From: Actinomycetes bacterium
GTDB taxonomy: Bacteria > Actinomycetota > CALGFH01
Length of the DNA: 7,322 nucleotides
Assembly: GCA_030152105.1 (NCBI GenBank)
Contig: JASLIH010000401.1
Location: 1-7,322 of the forward strand
Direction of reading: 5' to 3'
Below are positions 1 to 6,454 of the stretch, piece by piece; position 1 is the stretch's first letter, and each line of letters begins with the position of its first letter. The translations under genes and the position numbers were made by a program. The notes beneath the pieces were generated by a model that searched no databases, was not told the origin of the DNA, and worked only from the letters and a program-made list of their open reading frames with translations.

Positions 1-689
1 CGGCTGGTCCCGACCAGCACCGGGTGGCCCAGGCGGGTGAGCCGGGCCAGCGCGTCGAGCAGGGCGTAGTTGTCCCGGTCACGCTTGCCGAACCCGATCC
101 CGGGGTCGATCACCAGGGCCTCGTGGTCGACCCCGGCGAACTCGGCGGCCAGGCAGCGCTCGGCCAGGAAGGCCTCGACCTCGCCGACGACGTCGTCGTA
201 GCGGGGGTCGTCCTGCATGGTGGCCGGGGTTCCGAGCATGTGCATCAGCACCAGCGGCACCTTGGCCTCGGCGACCACGGCGAACAGGTCGGGGTCGTGG
301 CGGCCGGCGCTGACGTCGTTGACCATGGCCGCCCCGGCGGCCACGGCGGCCGCGGCCACGGCCGCCTTTCGGGTGTCGACCGAGACCGGTACCCCGGCCG
401 TCCGGGCCAGCTCCTCGATCACCGGCAGGACCCGGTCGAGCTCGACCGCCTCGGGCACGTCGACCGCGCCGGGCCGGGTCGACTCGCCACCAATGTCCAG
501 CAGGTCGGCCCCTTCGGCGGCCAGGGCCAGCCCGTGGGCGACGGCCGCCGCCGGGTCGAGGAACCGCCCGCCGTCCGAGAACGAGTCCGGTGTGACGTTC
601 ACCACCCCCATGACCAGGCAACGCTGCCCGGTCGGCAGCACCCGGTCACCGACCCGCAGGTCGTGGGGGGCGAGCGGGGTAACGGACAA
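1..689 (-). CDS. folP: Dihydropteroate synthase, C-terminus cut by window edge
   Basis: Condenses p-aminobenzoate with 6-hydroxymethyl-dihydropterin diphosphate to give 7,8-dihydropteroate, a cytosolic step of folate synthesis and the sulfonamide target. About 230 residues are visible. Seen in order (numbered from the TTG at 689): NVTPDSFSDGG at 31-41, DIGGESTRPG at 65-74, SVDTRK at 103-108, VNDVS at 123-127, MHMLGTP at 149-155, DPGIGFGK at 195-202 and GTSR at the edge. These are the classic pterin-binding TIM-barrel motifs; a full protein would have roughly 45-60 more residues. Start choice: TTG at 687-689 has GGAGGT (696-701) 6 nt upstream, and third-position GC rises sharply after it. An in-frame ATG at 717-719 would add ten residues but has no Shine-Dalgarno and its codons are AT-richer at position 3; GTG at 639-641 is a weaker option. 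It lies 228 bp downstream of folE. Function is certain, start less so. Confidence 0.95.
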   Translation of the reverse strand, partial: MSVTPLAPHDLRVGDRVLPTGQRCLVMGVVNVTPDSFSDGGRFLDPAAAVAHGLALAAEGADLLDIGGESTRPGAVDVPEAVELDRVLPVIEELARTAGVPVSVDTRKAAVAAAAVAAGAAMVNDVSAGRHDPDLFAVVAEAKVPLVLMHMLGTPATMQDDPRYDDVVGEVEAFLAERCLAAEFAGVDHEALVIDPGIGFGKRDRDNYALLDALARLTRLGHPVLVGTS

Positions 690-722
690 AAGATGACCTC
701 CGGGAGTTGGCCCGGTCATCTT
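690..722 (-). promoter_or_regulatory. Inverted repeat over the folP start region (hairpin or operator)
   Basis: The arms AAGATGACC (690-698) and GGTCATCTT (714-722) are perfect 9-bp inverted copies; inside them GGG (702-704) can pair with CCC (711-713), leaving a 3-nt bulge and a 6-nt loop. Read on the minus strand, the second arm contains GG of the GGAGGT ribosome binding site and runs straight into TTTTG, which includes the proposed TTG start. The element could be an RNA hairpin hiding the ribosome binding site, an attenuator or terminator with a short U tract downstream of folE, or a DNA operator, because TAAGAT (718-723, minus strand) resembles a -10 box within the first arm. The sequence shows the dyad; the role is inference. 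Confidence 0.55.
696..701 (-). promoter_or_regulatory. Ribosome binding site supporting TTG start of folP
   Basis: Read on the minus strand this is GGAGGT, 6 nt before TTG (687-689). It is one of the strongest Shine-Dalgarno matches in the window and is the main reason for preferring the TTG start over the ATG at 719, inside which it would otherwise be coding sequence. Confidence 0.6.
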
Positions 723-766
723 ACGGGGTCTGTGGACAGCCGGACGCACCTTCTCCTGACCTCGGT

Positions 767-899
767 TACCCTCCCGTAAGGGGCCCCAGGAGCCGGGGTT
801 GGAGTTCCTTACGCCCCGGATGGGGGGCCCCCTCAGGAGCCGGGGTTGGACTTCCCTTACGCCCCGGATGGGGGCCCTCAGGAGCCGGGTTGGGGATCC
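767..899 (+). repeat. Three tandem copies of a 42-46 bp GC-rich repeat
   Basis: Copies lie at 767-808, 810-855 and 858-899. Each begins TAC, and copies 2 and 3 continue with GCCCCGGATGGGGG; all share CAGGAGCCGGG-TTGG and end in TCC (TTCC, TTCC, ATCC). Copy 1 has CTCCCGTAAGGGG in place of the GCCCCGGATGGGG block. Each unit has local dyads (CCGGGG against CCCCGG, and GGGGCCCC). The array occupies most of the 228-bp folE-folP gap (690-917). No open frame in it looks like a gene. A related copy lies in tilS (4311-4353), and the 11 bases TGTGGACAGCC at 731-741 are also shared with that copy at the same 36-bp offset. Confidence 0.8.
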
Positions 900-917
900 G
901 CGGCGCCCTCGGGCGGG

Positions 918-1514
918 TCAGCCGAGGCGGGTGACCCCGAGGAGGTTCATGGCTTCCATGCGGGTGGACATGGAGTCGCGGAACGAGCCTCGGACGGCTG
1001 AGGTGACGGTGACGGCGCCGGGCTTGCGGACTCCGCGCATGCTCATGCAGAGGTGCTCGGCCTCGATCACGACCAGCGTTCCCCGTGGTTCCAGGCGCTC
1101 CACCATGGCGTCGGCGATCTGGGTGGTCAGCCGCTCCTGGACCTGGGGCTGCCTGGCCAGGCCGTCGACCAGCCGGGCCAGCTTCGACAGCCCGGTGATC
1201 TGGCCCTGCTCGTTGGGGATGTAGGCGACATGGGCCTTGCCGATGAACGGCAGCAGGTGGTGCTCGCAGACCGAGGCCATGGGGATGTCGCGGACCATGA
1301 CCATCTCGTCGTGGCCGGCCTCGAACACCGCCTGCAGCACCTGGGTCGGGTCCTCGCGCAGGCCCGAGGTGATCTCCTCGTACATGCGGGTGACCCGGGA
1401 CGGGGTGTCGCGGAGGCCGTCGCGGTCCAGGTCCTCACCGATGCCCTCGAGGATCAGGCGGACGCCGCGCTCGACCTTGTCATGGTCAAAGCCGCCGCCG
1501 GGGAGGGCGCTCAG
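918..1514 (-). CDS. folE: GTP cyclohydrolase I
   Basis: Converts GTP to 7,8-dihydroneopterin triphosphate and formate, the first step of folate synthesis, as a cytosolic homodecamer. From the proposed CTG start it has 198 residues, usual for the family. Seen: [16 protein letters not shown] at 26-41, CEHHLLPF at 83-90, [10 protein letters not shown] at 108-117, [13 protein letters not shown] [10 protein letters not shown] at 121-130, and [12 protein letters not shown] at 151-162. By family knowledge C83, H86 and C156 bind zinc and H85 and H154 act in catalysis. It ends TGA at 918-920. The start is odd: no ATG, GTG or TTG lies in frame between the conserved N-terminus and more than 250 nt upstream. 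CTG at 1512-1514 overlaps the ftsH stop as CTGA, the position where ATGA or GTGA couplings normally sit. The first in-frame ATG (1383-1385) would delete the first 43 residues including conserved sequence. Enzyme identity is firm; the CTG is inference. Confidence 0.95.
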   Translation of the reverse strand: MSALPGGGFDHDKVERGVRLILEGIGEDLDRDGLRDTPSRVTRMYEEITSGLREDPTQVLQAVFEAGHDEMVMVRDIPMASVCEHHLLPFIGKAHVAYIPNEQGQITGLSKLARLVDGLARQPQVQERLTTQIADAMVERLEPRGTLVVIEAEHLCMSMRGVRKPGAVTVTSAVRGSFRDSMSTRMEAMNLLGVTRLG

Positions 1515-3433
1515 TCGGACGGCGAGCCGTCCTGTGCGCGGGCGATGCCGGCCTCGTCCCGGGAACGGCCGCCGTTGGAGCGGACATGGCCGGGCGGCGG
1601 GGCCATGATGCCGCGGGCCGGGCGCTTGACCACCGGGGCGAGGATCTCGGCCAGCTCCTGCTTGCCGATGGTCTCCTTCTCCATCAGCGCCTCGACCATG
1701 GCGTCGGCCACGTCGCGGTAGGTGGTCAGGATCTGCTCGGCCTCGGCGTGGGCCTCGTCGATGAGGCGGCGCATCTCCTTGTCGATCTCGAAGGCAACCT
1801 GCTCGGAGTAGTCCTGCTGGTGACCGAAGTCGCGGCCCAGGAACACGTTCTCCTGCTTGGTGCCGAGCACCAGGGAGCCGAGCCGGTCGCTCATGCCGTA
1901 CTCGCAGACCATCTTGCGGGCCACCTGGGTGGCCTTCTCGATGTCGTTGGAGGCGCCGGTGGTCGGGTCGAGGAACCACAGCTCCTCGGCCACCCGGCCG
2001 CCCAGCAGCATGGCCAGCTCGTCGATCATCTCGCTCCGGGTGACCAGGAACTTGTCCTCGACCGGGAGGCTGAGGGTCCAGCCCAGCGCGCGGCCGCGGG
2101 AGATGACCGACACCTTGTGGATCGGGTCGGCGTTGGGCAGGGCGTGCCCGACGATCGCATGGCCCGACTCGTGGTAGGCGATCATGCGCTTCTCCTTGTC
2201 GGAGATCACGCGGGTCTTGCGCTCCGGGCCGGCGATGACCCGGTCGATCGCCTCCTCCAGCTCGTCGTCGGCGATCTCCTTGCGGCCGTGGCGGGCCGAC
2301 AGCAGGGCGGCCTCGTTGACCACGTTGGCCAGGTCGGCGCCGGTGAAGCCGGGGGTACGGCGGGCCAGGACCTCGAGGTCGATCCCGGGGGCGAGCGGCT
2401 TGCCGCGGGCGTGGACCTTGAGGATGTCCAGGCGGCCCCTGAGGTCGGGCCGGTCGACGGTGATCTGGCGGTCGAAGCGGCCCGGACGGAGCAGGGCCGG
2501 GTCGAGGATGTCGGGCCGGTTGGTGGCCGCGATCAGGATCACGCCCGACTTCACGTCGAAGCCGTCCATCTCGACCAGCAGCTGGTTCAGGGTCTGCTCG
2601 CGCTCGTCGTGGCCGCCGCCCAGGCCGGCCCCGCGCTGGCGGCCGACAGCGTCGATCTCGTCAACGAACACGATCGCGGGGGCGTTCGCCTTGGCCTGCT
2701 CGAACAGGTCGCGGACGCGGGAGGCGCCGACGCCGACGAACATCTCCACGAAGTCGGAGCCGGAGATGGAGAAGAACGGCACCCCGGCCTCGCCGGCCAC
2801 GGCCCGGGCGAGCAGGGTCTTGCCCGTCCCCGGGGGGCCGAACAGGAGCACGCCCTTGGGGATCTTGGCCCCCATGGCCTGGAACTTGGCCGGGTTCTCG
2901 AGGAACTCCTTGATCTCCTGGAGCTCCTCCACGGCCTCGTCGACCCCGGCCACGTCCTGGAAGGTGATCTTGGGCTGGTCCTTGGTGACCAGGCGGGCCT
3001 TGGACTTGCCGAAGCTCATCACCCGGTTGCCGCCGCCCTGCATCTGCTGCATGAGGAAGAAGAACAGGAGCAGGAGGACGGCGAAGGGGAGCAGCTGGAT
3101 GAGGATCTGGACCAGCACCGACTGGCCGCGGGGGTCGACCTTGGCCGGGATGCCCTCGTCCTTGGCCAGCTGGAACAGGTCCTTGCCCTGGAGCTCGGTG
3201 TAGGCGGCCTCGAACTTGCGCCCGTCGGTGTAGGTGCCCGTGATCTTCTGGTCCTGGTCCTTGAGGACGATGTCCTTGACCCGGCCGTCAGAGATGCTCT
3301 TGACCACGTCGGACAGGCGGGCCTGCTCGACCTGAGGGCTGGCGGCGAAGAAGCGGAAGAACAGGAAGACCAGTACGAGGATCAATAGCAGATATGCCAT
3401 TGGTCCACGGAACAGGCGATTCAGATTGGGCAT
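1511..3433 (-). CDS. ftsH: ATP-dependent zinc metalloprotease FtsH
   Basis: Membrane-anchored AAA+ protease that extracts and degrades misfolded membrane proteins and short-lived regulators, working as a hexamer. 640 residues: membrane segment 12-29, extracytoplasmic domain about 30-106, second membrane segment 107-127, AAA domain from about 155, Walker A GPPGTGKT 199-206, pore loop MFVGVG 231-236, Walker B IVFVDEID 254-261, second region of homology [21 protein letters not shown] 302-322 (in two parts, arginines 316 and 319), protease motif HESGH 421-425, and GASND 493-497 whose D497 matches the third zinc ligand. The tail after about 600 is Gly/Pro/Arg-rich and disordered-looking. Start: ATG at 3431-3433 has AGGA (3441-3444) 7 nt upstream and is followed directly by the basic residues and membrane segment; a GTG at 3472 would add 13 residues without a ribosome site. 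It overlaps folE by 4 nt, so the two are probably translationally coupled. Confidence 0.98.
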   Translation of the reverse strand: MPNLNRLFRGPMAYLLLILVLVFLFFRFFAASPQVEQARLSDVVKSISDGRVKDIVLKDQDQKITGTYTDGRKFEAAYTELQGKDLFQLAKDEGIPAKVDPRGQSVLVQILIQLLPFAVLLLLFFFLMQQMQGGGNRVMSFGKSKARLVTKDQPKITFQDVAGVDEAVEELQEIKEFLENPAKFQAMGAKIPKGVLLFGPPGTGKTLLARAVAGEAGVPFFSISGSDFVEMFVGVGASRVRDLFEQAKANAPAIVFVDEIDAVGRQRGAGLGGGHDEREQTLNQLLVEMDGFDVKSGVILIAATNRPDILDPALLRPGRFDRQITVDRPDLRGRLDILKVHARGKPLAPGIDLEVLARRTPGFTGADLANVVNEAALLSARHGRKEIADDELEEAIDRVIAGPERKTRVISDKEKRMIAYHESGHAIVGHALPNADPIHKVSVISRGRALGWTLSLPVEDKFLVTRSEMIDELAMLLGGRVAEELWFLDPTTGASNDIEKATQVARKMVCEYGMSDRLGSLVLGTKQENVFLGRDFGHQQDYSEQVAFEIDKEMRRLIDEAHAEAEQILTTYRDVADAMVEALMEKETIGKQELAEILAPVVKRPARGIMAPPPGHVRSNGGRSRDEAGIARAQDGSPSD

Positions 3434-3555
3434 TGGCTCATCCTGTCGCTCCTCCCCGGTCCATAGTGGCACGACCTTGCCGTTTGTGAAGCCGCAGGAA
3501 TCGGGCCACGCCCGGGTCGGAGGGGCGGTAAGTGAAATGCGTGGTCAGAAGGGTC

Positions 3556-3564
3556 ATCGTAGCA
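3556..3564 (-). promoter_or_regulatory. Extended -10 promoter candidate for ftsH-folE
   Basis: On the minus strand the sequence is TGC followed by TACGAT, an extended -10 element, immediately before the 3' end of hpt is left behind. It would start transcription near 3549 and give a leader of about 115 nt before the ftsH ATG at 3433. I see no convincing -35 hexamer upstream. The leader (3434-3569) otherwise holds only the AGGA ribosome site and a 5-bp hairpin at 3502-3514 without a U tract. Confidence 0.4.
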
Positions 3565-3569
3565 GCGCC

Positions 3570-4115
3570 TCACCGGCCGCGGTACACCTCAGGCTTCAGC
3601 GTGCCGACGAAGGGCAGGTTGCGGTACCGCTCGGCGTAGTCCAGCCCGTACCCGACCACGAACACGCTCGGGATGTCGAAGCCGGCGTACTTCACCTCGA
3701 TGTCGGCCTTGAGCTGCTCAGGCTTGTAGAGCAGGGCGCACACCTCCAGGGTGGCCGGGCGCCGGCTGCGCAGGTTCTTGAGCAGGTAGTTGAGGGTCAG
3801 GCCGGAGTCGATGATGTCCTCGATGATGAGCACGTCGCGGCCCTGGATCTCGCGGTCGAGGTCCTTGAGGATGCGGACGACGCCCGAGGTCTGGGTGGCC
3901 GAGCCGTAGGACGACACGGCCATGAAGTCGAACTCATGGGGCACGGTCAGGTGCCTGGCCAGGTCGGCCATGAGGATGAAGGCGCCCTTGAGCACGCCGA
4001 CCAGCAGCACGTCGCGCCCGGCGTAGTCCTTGGAGATCTGGGCGGCCAGGTCGCGGACCTTGCTCTGCACCTGGTCCTCGGTGAGCAGCACCGACTCGAT
4101 GTCGTCCTCGTACAC
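3570..4115 (-). CDS. hpt: Hypoxanthine (guanine) phosphoribosyltransferase
   Basis: Salvages hypoxanthine or guanine with PRPP to IMP or GMP plus diphosphate, in the cytosol. 181 residues, the usual bacterial length. Seen: GVLKG loop at 40-44, flexible loop [11 protein letters not shown] at 68-78, the PRPP-binding signature [13 protein letters not shown] at 95-107 with the acidic pair E99-D100 and the probable catalytic base D103, the purine-contacting lysine in LLYK (131), and [16 protein letters not shown] at 153-168 with D159. Start: GTG at 4113-4115 with AGGAG (4126-4130) 10 nt upstream. It sits 54 nt downstream of tilS and 136 nt upstream of ftsH, the widely conserved tilS-hpt-ftsH order also seen in Bacillus. 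TAGGCT in the tilS-hpt gap resembles an actinobacterial -10 box but lacks a partner -35, so readthrough from tilS is as likely. Confidence 0.96.
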   Translation of the reverse strand: MYEDDIESVLLTEDQVQSKVRDLAAQISKDYAGRDVLLVGVLKGAFILMADLARHLTVPHEFDFMAVSSYGSATQTSGVVRILKDLDREIQGRDVLIIEDIIDSGLTLNYLLKNLRSRRPATLEVCALLYKPEQLKADIEVKYAGFDIPSVFVVGYGLDYAERYRNLPFVGTLKPEVYRGR

Positions 4116-4123
4116 GGGCGCCT

Positions 4124-4155
4124 GGCTCCTGATGGGTTCCGCTCGGGAGGAGTAA
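4124..4155 (-). repeat. Possible decayed copy of the 42-46 bp repeat in the hpt leader
   Basis: On the minus strand it reads TACTCCTCCCG, then nine divergent or partly matching bases, then CCCATCAGGAGCC. The spacing between the leading CTTAC and the TCAGGAGCC block is 24 nt, against 25 and 22 in tandem copies 2 and 3. The AGGAG of this block is the hpt ribosome binding site. Similarity after that point is lost. Short matches in such GC-rich DNA may be chance, so this is tentative. Confidence 0.3.
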
Positions 4156-4169
4156 GCCTAGCGGCTCCG

Positions 4170-5153
4170 TCAATCCGCCGGGAGGCCGAGGATCCGGTCG
4201 GTGGCGGCGGCGTCGGGGACGGGCCCGCCGGCCTGTCTGGCCGCCGCCCTGACGACCCGGCGGGCCAGGGCGACCGGCAGCGCGGCCAGGGCCTCCGCAT
4301 CGAGCCGTGCGGAACCCGCACCCCGAGTTGTCGGGGCCCCATCCGGGAGGGTAGCCCACGGCGGGTCGGGGGGCGCCTGGCTGTCCACACCCCCCGCCAG
4401 GGTGGCGGCCAGGGCGTCGGCGACCAGCTGGTCGAGCCAGTCGCGCTCGTCGGCGGCCAGGGCGGCGGTGCGGGCCAGGGCCCGGGTCGCCCCCGGGCGC
4501 AGCTCCTCCAGCAGGGGGAGCAGCCGTTGGCGGACCCGGTTGCGCAGGGGGCCGTCGCCGGCGTTGGTCGGGTCCTCGCGCCATTCCAGGCCGATGGCGG
4601 TGCAGCAGGCCCGGGTCTCGGCCCGGCGGACGCCGAGCAGGGGCCGGAGCAGACGGCCGCCGCGGACGGCCATGCCGGCCAGGCCGTCCGGGCCTGCCCC
4701 CCGCAGTAGCTGCAGCAGCACCGTCTCGGCCTGGTCGTCGAGGGTGTGGCCGGTGGCCAGCCAGCGGCAGCCGAGCTCGTCGGCGGCCGGCCACAGGGCG
4801 CCGTACCTGGCCGCCCGGGCCGCGCCCTCGGGGCCGGCCTGGCGGTGCTGGCTCAGGTCGGCGGGGGCGAGGGTGCGGACCCGGGCGGGGAGGCCGAGGG
4901 CCTTGGCATGGTCGGCCACGAAGGCGGCGTCGGCCGCCGAGCCGGGCCGCAGCCCGTGGTCGACGGTGACCACCGCCAGCCGCCAGCCGCGCGGGCCGGC
5001 CAGGGCCCGCAGGGCGTGGAGCAGGGCCAGGGAGTCGGCGCCGCCGGAGACGGCGACCGCGACCCCGTCGCCGGCCGCCGGCACCCCGGCCGCGGCCAGG
5101 GCCTTGGCGGCCCGGTCGGCGACCAGGCGCAGCTCGGCCGGGGCCCTGGTCAC
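4170..5153 (-). CDS. tilS: tRNA(Ile)-lysidine synthase
   Basis: Uses ATP and lysine to convert C34 of the CAU-anticodon isoleucine tRNA to lysidine, so that it reads AUA codons; cytosolic and normally essential. 327 residues. Seen: PP-loop SGGADS at 36-41, VTVDHGLRP at 62-70, GHTLDDQAETVLLQLLRG at 135-152, LLRPLLGVRR at 168-177, DPTN at 194-197 and LRNRVRQRLLPLLEE at 203-217. There is a short helical tail domain but no long C-terminal domain of the E. coli type, as is common in actinobacteria. Residues about 256-281 are a Pro/Gly/Thr-rich insert encoded by a copy of the dispersed repeat. Start: GTG at 5151-5153 is the most upstream in-frame start; a GGGGGA stretch 2-3 nt upstream is only a modest ribosome site. 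It follows the metallopeptidase after 57 nt and precedes hpt by 54 nt. Confidence 0.95.
   Translation of the reverse strand: MTRAPAELRLVADRAAKALAAAGVPAAGDGVAVAVSGGADSLALLHALRALAGPRGWRLAVVTVDHGLRPGSAADAAFVADHAKALGLPARVRTLAPADLSQHRQAGPEGAARAARYGALWPAADELGCRWLATGHTLDDQAETVLLQLLRGAGPDGLAGMAVRGGRLLRPLLGVRRAETRACCTAIGLEWREDPTNAGDGPLRNRVRQRLLPLLEELRPGATRALARTAALAADERDWLDQLVADALAATLAGGVDSQAPPDPPWATLPDGAPTTRGAGSARLDAEALAALPVALARRVVRAAARQAGGPVPDAAATDRILGLPAD
4311..4389 (-). repeat. Copy of the dispersed repeat, translated in frame within tilS
   Basis: The core is 4311-4353 on the minus strand: TACCCTCCCG, GATGGGGCCCC, then CGGGGT and GTTCC. It shares TACCCTCCCG and GGGGCCCC with tandem copy 1 and the 11-mer CCCGGATGGGG with copies 2 and 3. 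The upstream part (4379-4389) has TGTGGACAGCC, identical to 731-741. The distances between the three shared blocks (36 and 13 bp) are exactly the same in both places, so the match extends over about 60 bp without gaps. It encodes roughly residues 256-281 of TilS (VDSQ... to ...RGAGS) and keeps the frame open. The block 4321-4336 is also a dyad, CCCCGA-GTTG-TCGGGG. Confidence 0.7.
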
Positions 5154-5210
5154 GGTCCCCCGAGCCGGGACGGGCGAGGTCGCGGTCCCCAGGTCATCGC
5201 CACCGCCCTG

Positions 5211-6383
5211 CTACATGGAACGGGCGAGGTAGCGTTCGGGGTCGCGGACCTCGTCCATGGTCGGGAGGGCGGCCGGCTCGGCGAAGACCTGGTTGACGGC
5301 GTCCATGCCGCCGCGCTCGAACAGTCGTCGGACGAACCGCTCCCCCATGGCGTACTGGTCGAGCTTCTGCCGGAAGCCGAGCAGCTGCTGGACCAGCCGC
5401 TCGGCCGCGCCCTGGGCGTTGCGGCGAGCCCGCAGGGTGTCGTGCATGTGCTGGTGGCCGGGGACCAGCCGGTCCCCGAGCTGGTCCATGACGAACTCGC
5501 CGTGGCCCTCGAGCACGGTCATGGTCGACTGGATCCGGTCGACGATGGTCTTCTGCTCCGGGGTGACCAGCAGGTCCAGCAGCTCGATCTTCTCGCCGGC
5601 GATCATCCGCCGGGCAAGGCCCTGGAGCCGGTCGGTGAGGCGCCGGATGGCCTCGTCGTCGACCTCGACCGACCCCAGGTACTCGTCCAGCAGCCCCTGG
5701 ATGTGGCCTGGCAGCCAGGGCACCCCACGGAACTGGCGGCGGTGGGCGGTCTCGTGGAGGGCGATCCAGAGGCGGAAGTCGGCCTGGCGGAACTGGTGGC
5801 GCCGCTCGGTGGCCACGATGTTGGGGACCACATACCAGACGGTCCCCTCGCCGTGGGCCCGGACGGGGACGGCGGGGTCCGGGGAACCCCAAGAGGGTGC
5901 CCCGGTGGACAGGGGCGACCCGTCGCCGTTGGGGGACGCGCCCTGGTCGGGGCCGGGCAGGGGCAGGTCGTACTGGCCCAGCACCCGCTGGCCGACGTAG
6001 CCGAGCAGGGTGCCGGCCTGGGCTCCGGCGATCGCCCTGGTGCTGGTGCGCATGGCCGTCGGCACCGGGCCGCTGGCCTTCCAGGCCTTGCGCTCGGCCA
6101 CCTTCTCGGCCAAGGGGCGCAGGATCCGGCGGAGGGTGGCCAGGTTGGCCTCGACCCACTCGCCACGGTCGAGCGGCTCGGCGACCGGCGGCGGCAGCTC
6201 CCCCCCGAGGCCGGTGAACTCGGCCACAGCCCGGTCGGCGATGGTCGAGAGCTCGGTGAACTGGCGCGACCAGGCGGCCCGGGCGGGCAGCTCGGACCCG
6301 CCGGCCACCCGGCGGCCGACGCGGGCGGCGAGCTGCCAGTCGACGAGCTCGGGGACGTCGGTGGGAAGGGCGGTCGAGACCAC
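5211..6383 (-). CDS. Zinc-dependent metallopeptidase, DUF2342/Zincin_2 family
   Basis: A predicted zincin of unknown substrate from the family also labelled coenzyme F420 biosynthesis associated, almost restricted to actinobacteria and related lineages; the F420 link is by co-occurrence only. 390 residues with no signal peptide or membrane span, so probably cytosolic. Seen: WQLAARVGRRV near 16-26, GYVGQRVLGQYDLPLP at 128-143, VVPNIVATER at 185-194, DFRLWIALHETAHRRQF at 202-218 with the zinc motif HETAH (210-214), and VLEGHGEFVMD at 290-300, a plausible source of the third ligand. Residues about 144-180 are a Gly/Pro/Ser-rich stretch between the conserved LGQYD and VVPNIV blocks, longer than I expect here, encoded by palindromic DNA (5879-5905). 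Start: GTG at 6381-6383 with GGAG (6389-6392) 5 nt upstream. It ends ATG-TAG at 5211, 57 nt before tilS. In Mycobacterium a homologue also precedes tilS. Confidence 0.88.
   Translation of the reverse strand: MVSTALPTDVPELVDWQLAARVGRRVAGGSELPARAAWSRQFTELSTIADRAVAEFTGLGGELPPPVAEPLDRGEWVEANLATLRRILRPLAEKVAERKAWKASGPVPTAMRTSTRAIAGAQAGTLLGYVGQRVLGQYDLPLPGPDQGASPNGDGSPLSTGAPSWGSPDPAVPVRAHGEGTVWYVVPNIVATERRHQFRQADFRLWIALHETAHRRQFRGVPWLPGHIQGLLDEYLGSVEVDDEAIRRLTDRLQGLARRMIAGEKIELLDLLVTPEQKTIVDRIQSTMTVLEGHGEFVMDQLGDRLVPGHQHMHDTLRARRNAQGAAERLVQQLLGFRQKLDQYAMGERFVRRLFERGGMDAVNQVFAEPAALPTMDEVRDPERYLARSM
5879..5905. repeat. 27-bp imperfect palindrome inside the metallopeptidase gene
   Basis: Left arm CCGGGGAACCC (5879-5889), loop CAAGA, right arm GGGTGCCCCGG (5895-5905); 10 of 11 positions pair. 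It lies in the in-frame low-complexity segment that encodes about residues 162-171 (APSWGSPDP region). Some bases resemble the dispersed repeat (ACCCTC followed by TGGGG and CCCCGGAC on the minus strand), but the spacing differs, so I do not count it as a confirmed copy. Confidence 0.6.
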
Positions 6384-6454
6384 GGCTGCTCCAGGATCGA
6401 GGCGGGCGCAGCTCCCAGGCTACGCCAGCGCGCCCGGTTCGGAGGCGGGGCGGG

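Noticed and set aside
717..719. ATG as the start of folP
   Set aside because: In frame, but it lacks a ribosome site, the next ten codons have low third-position GC, and it places the strong GGAGGT inside coding sequence. Still possible if the hairpin is not regulatory.
767..899. Tandem repeat as a CRISPR array
   Set aside because: Units are adjacent with 1-2 nt between them, so there are no spacers, and no cas genes are present.
907..927. Inverted repeat CCTCGG/CCGAGG across the folE stop as a terminator
   Set aside because: Only 6 bp with a 9-nt loop, followed by GC-rich sequence with no T run on the minus strand.
1481..1483. ATG as the folE start
   Set aside because: It is out of frame with FolE and its frame stops after nine codons, so it would need a frameshift.
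1586..3388. A 600-codon open frame on the plus strand opposite ftsH
   Set aside because: It mirrors ftsH codon structure, is Leu/Val/Gly/Asp-rich low complexity, has no recognisable motif and is a usual by-product of very high GC3. The same holds for long plus-strand frames at 3426-4709 and 4746-6497.
3470..3472. GTG as an earlier start of ftsH
   Set aside because: No Shine-Dalgarno, and the 13 extra polar residues precede the normal FtsH N-terminus; ATG at 3433 has AGGA at 7 nt.
3502..3514. Hairpin CGGGC-GTG-GCCCG in the ftsH leader as a terminator after hpt
   Set aside because: Five base pairs and no U tract; common by chance at this GC content.
5171..5230. Exact 10-mer CGGGCGAGGT at 5171 and 5221
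   Set aside because: Similarity fades immediately on both sides and the composition is typical of local codons; likely chance.
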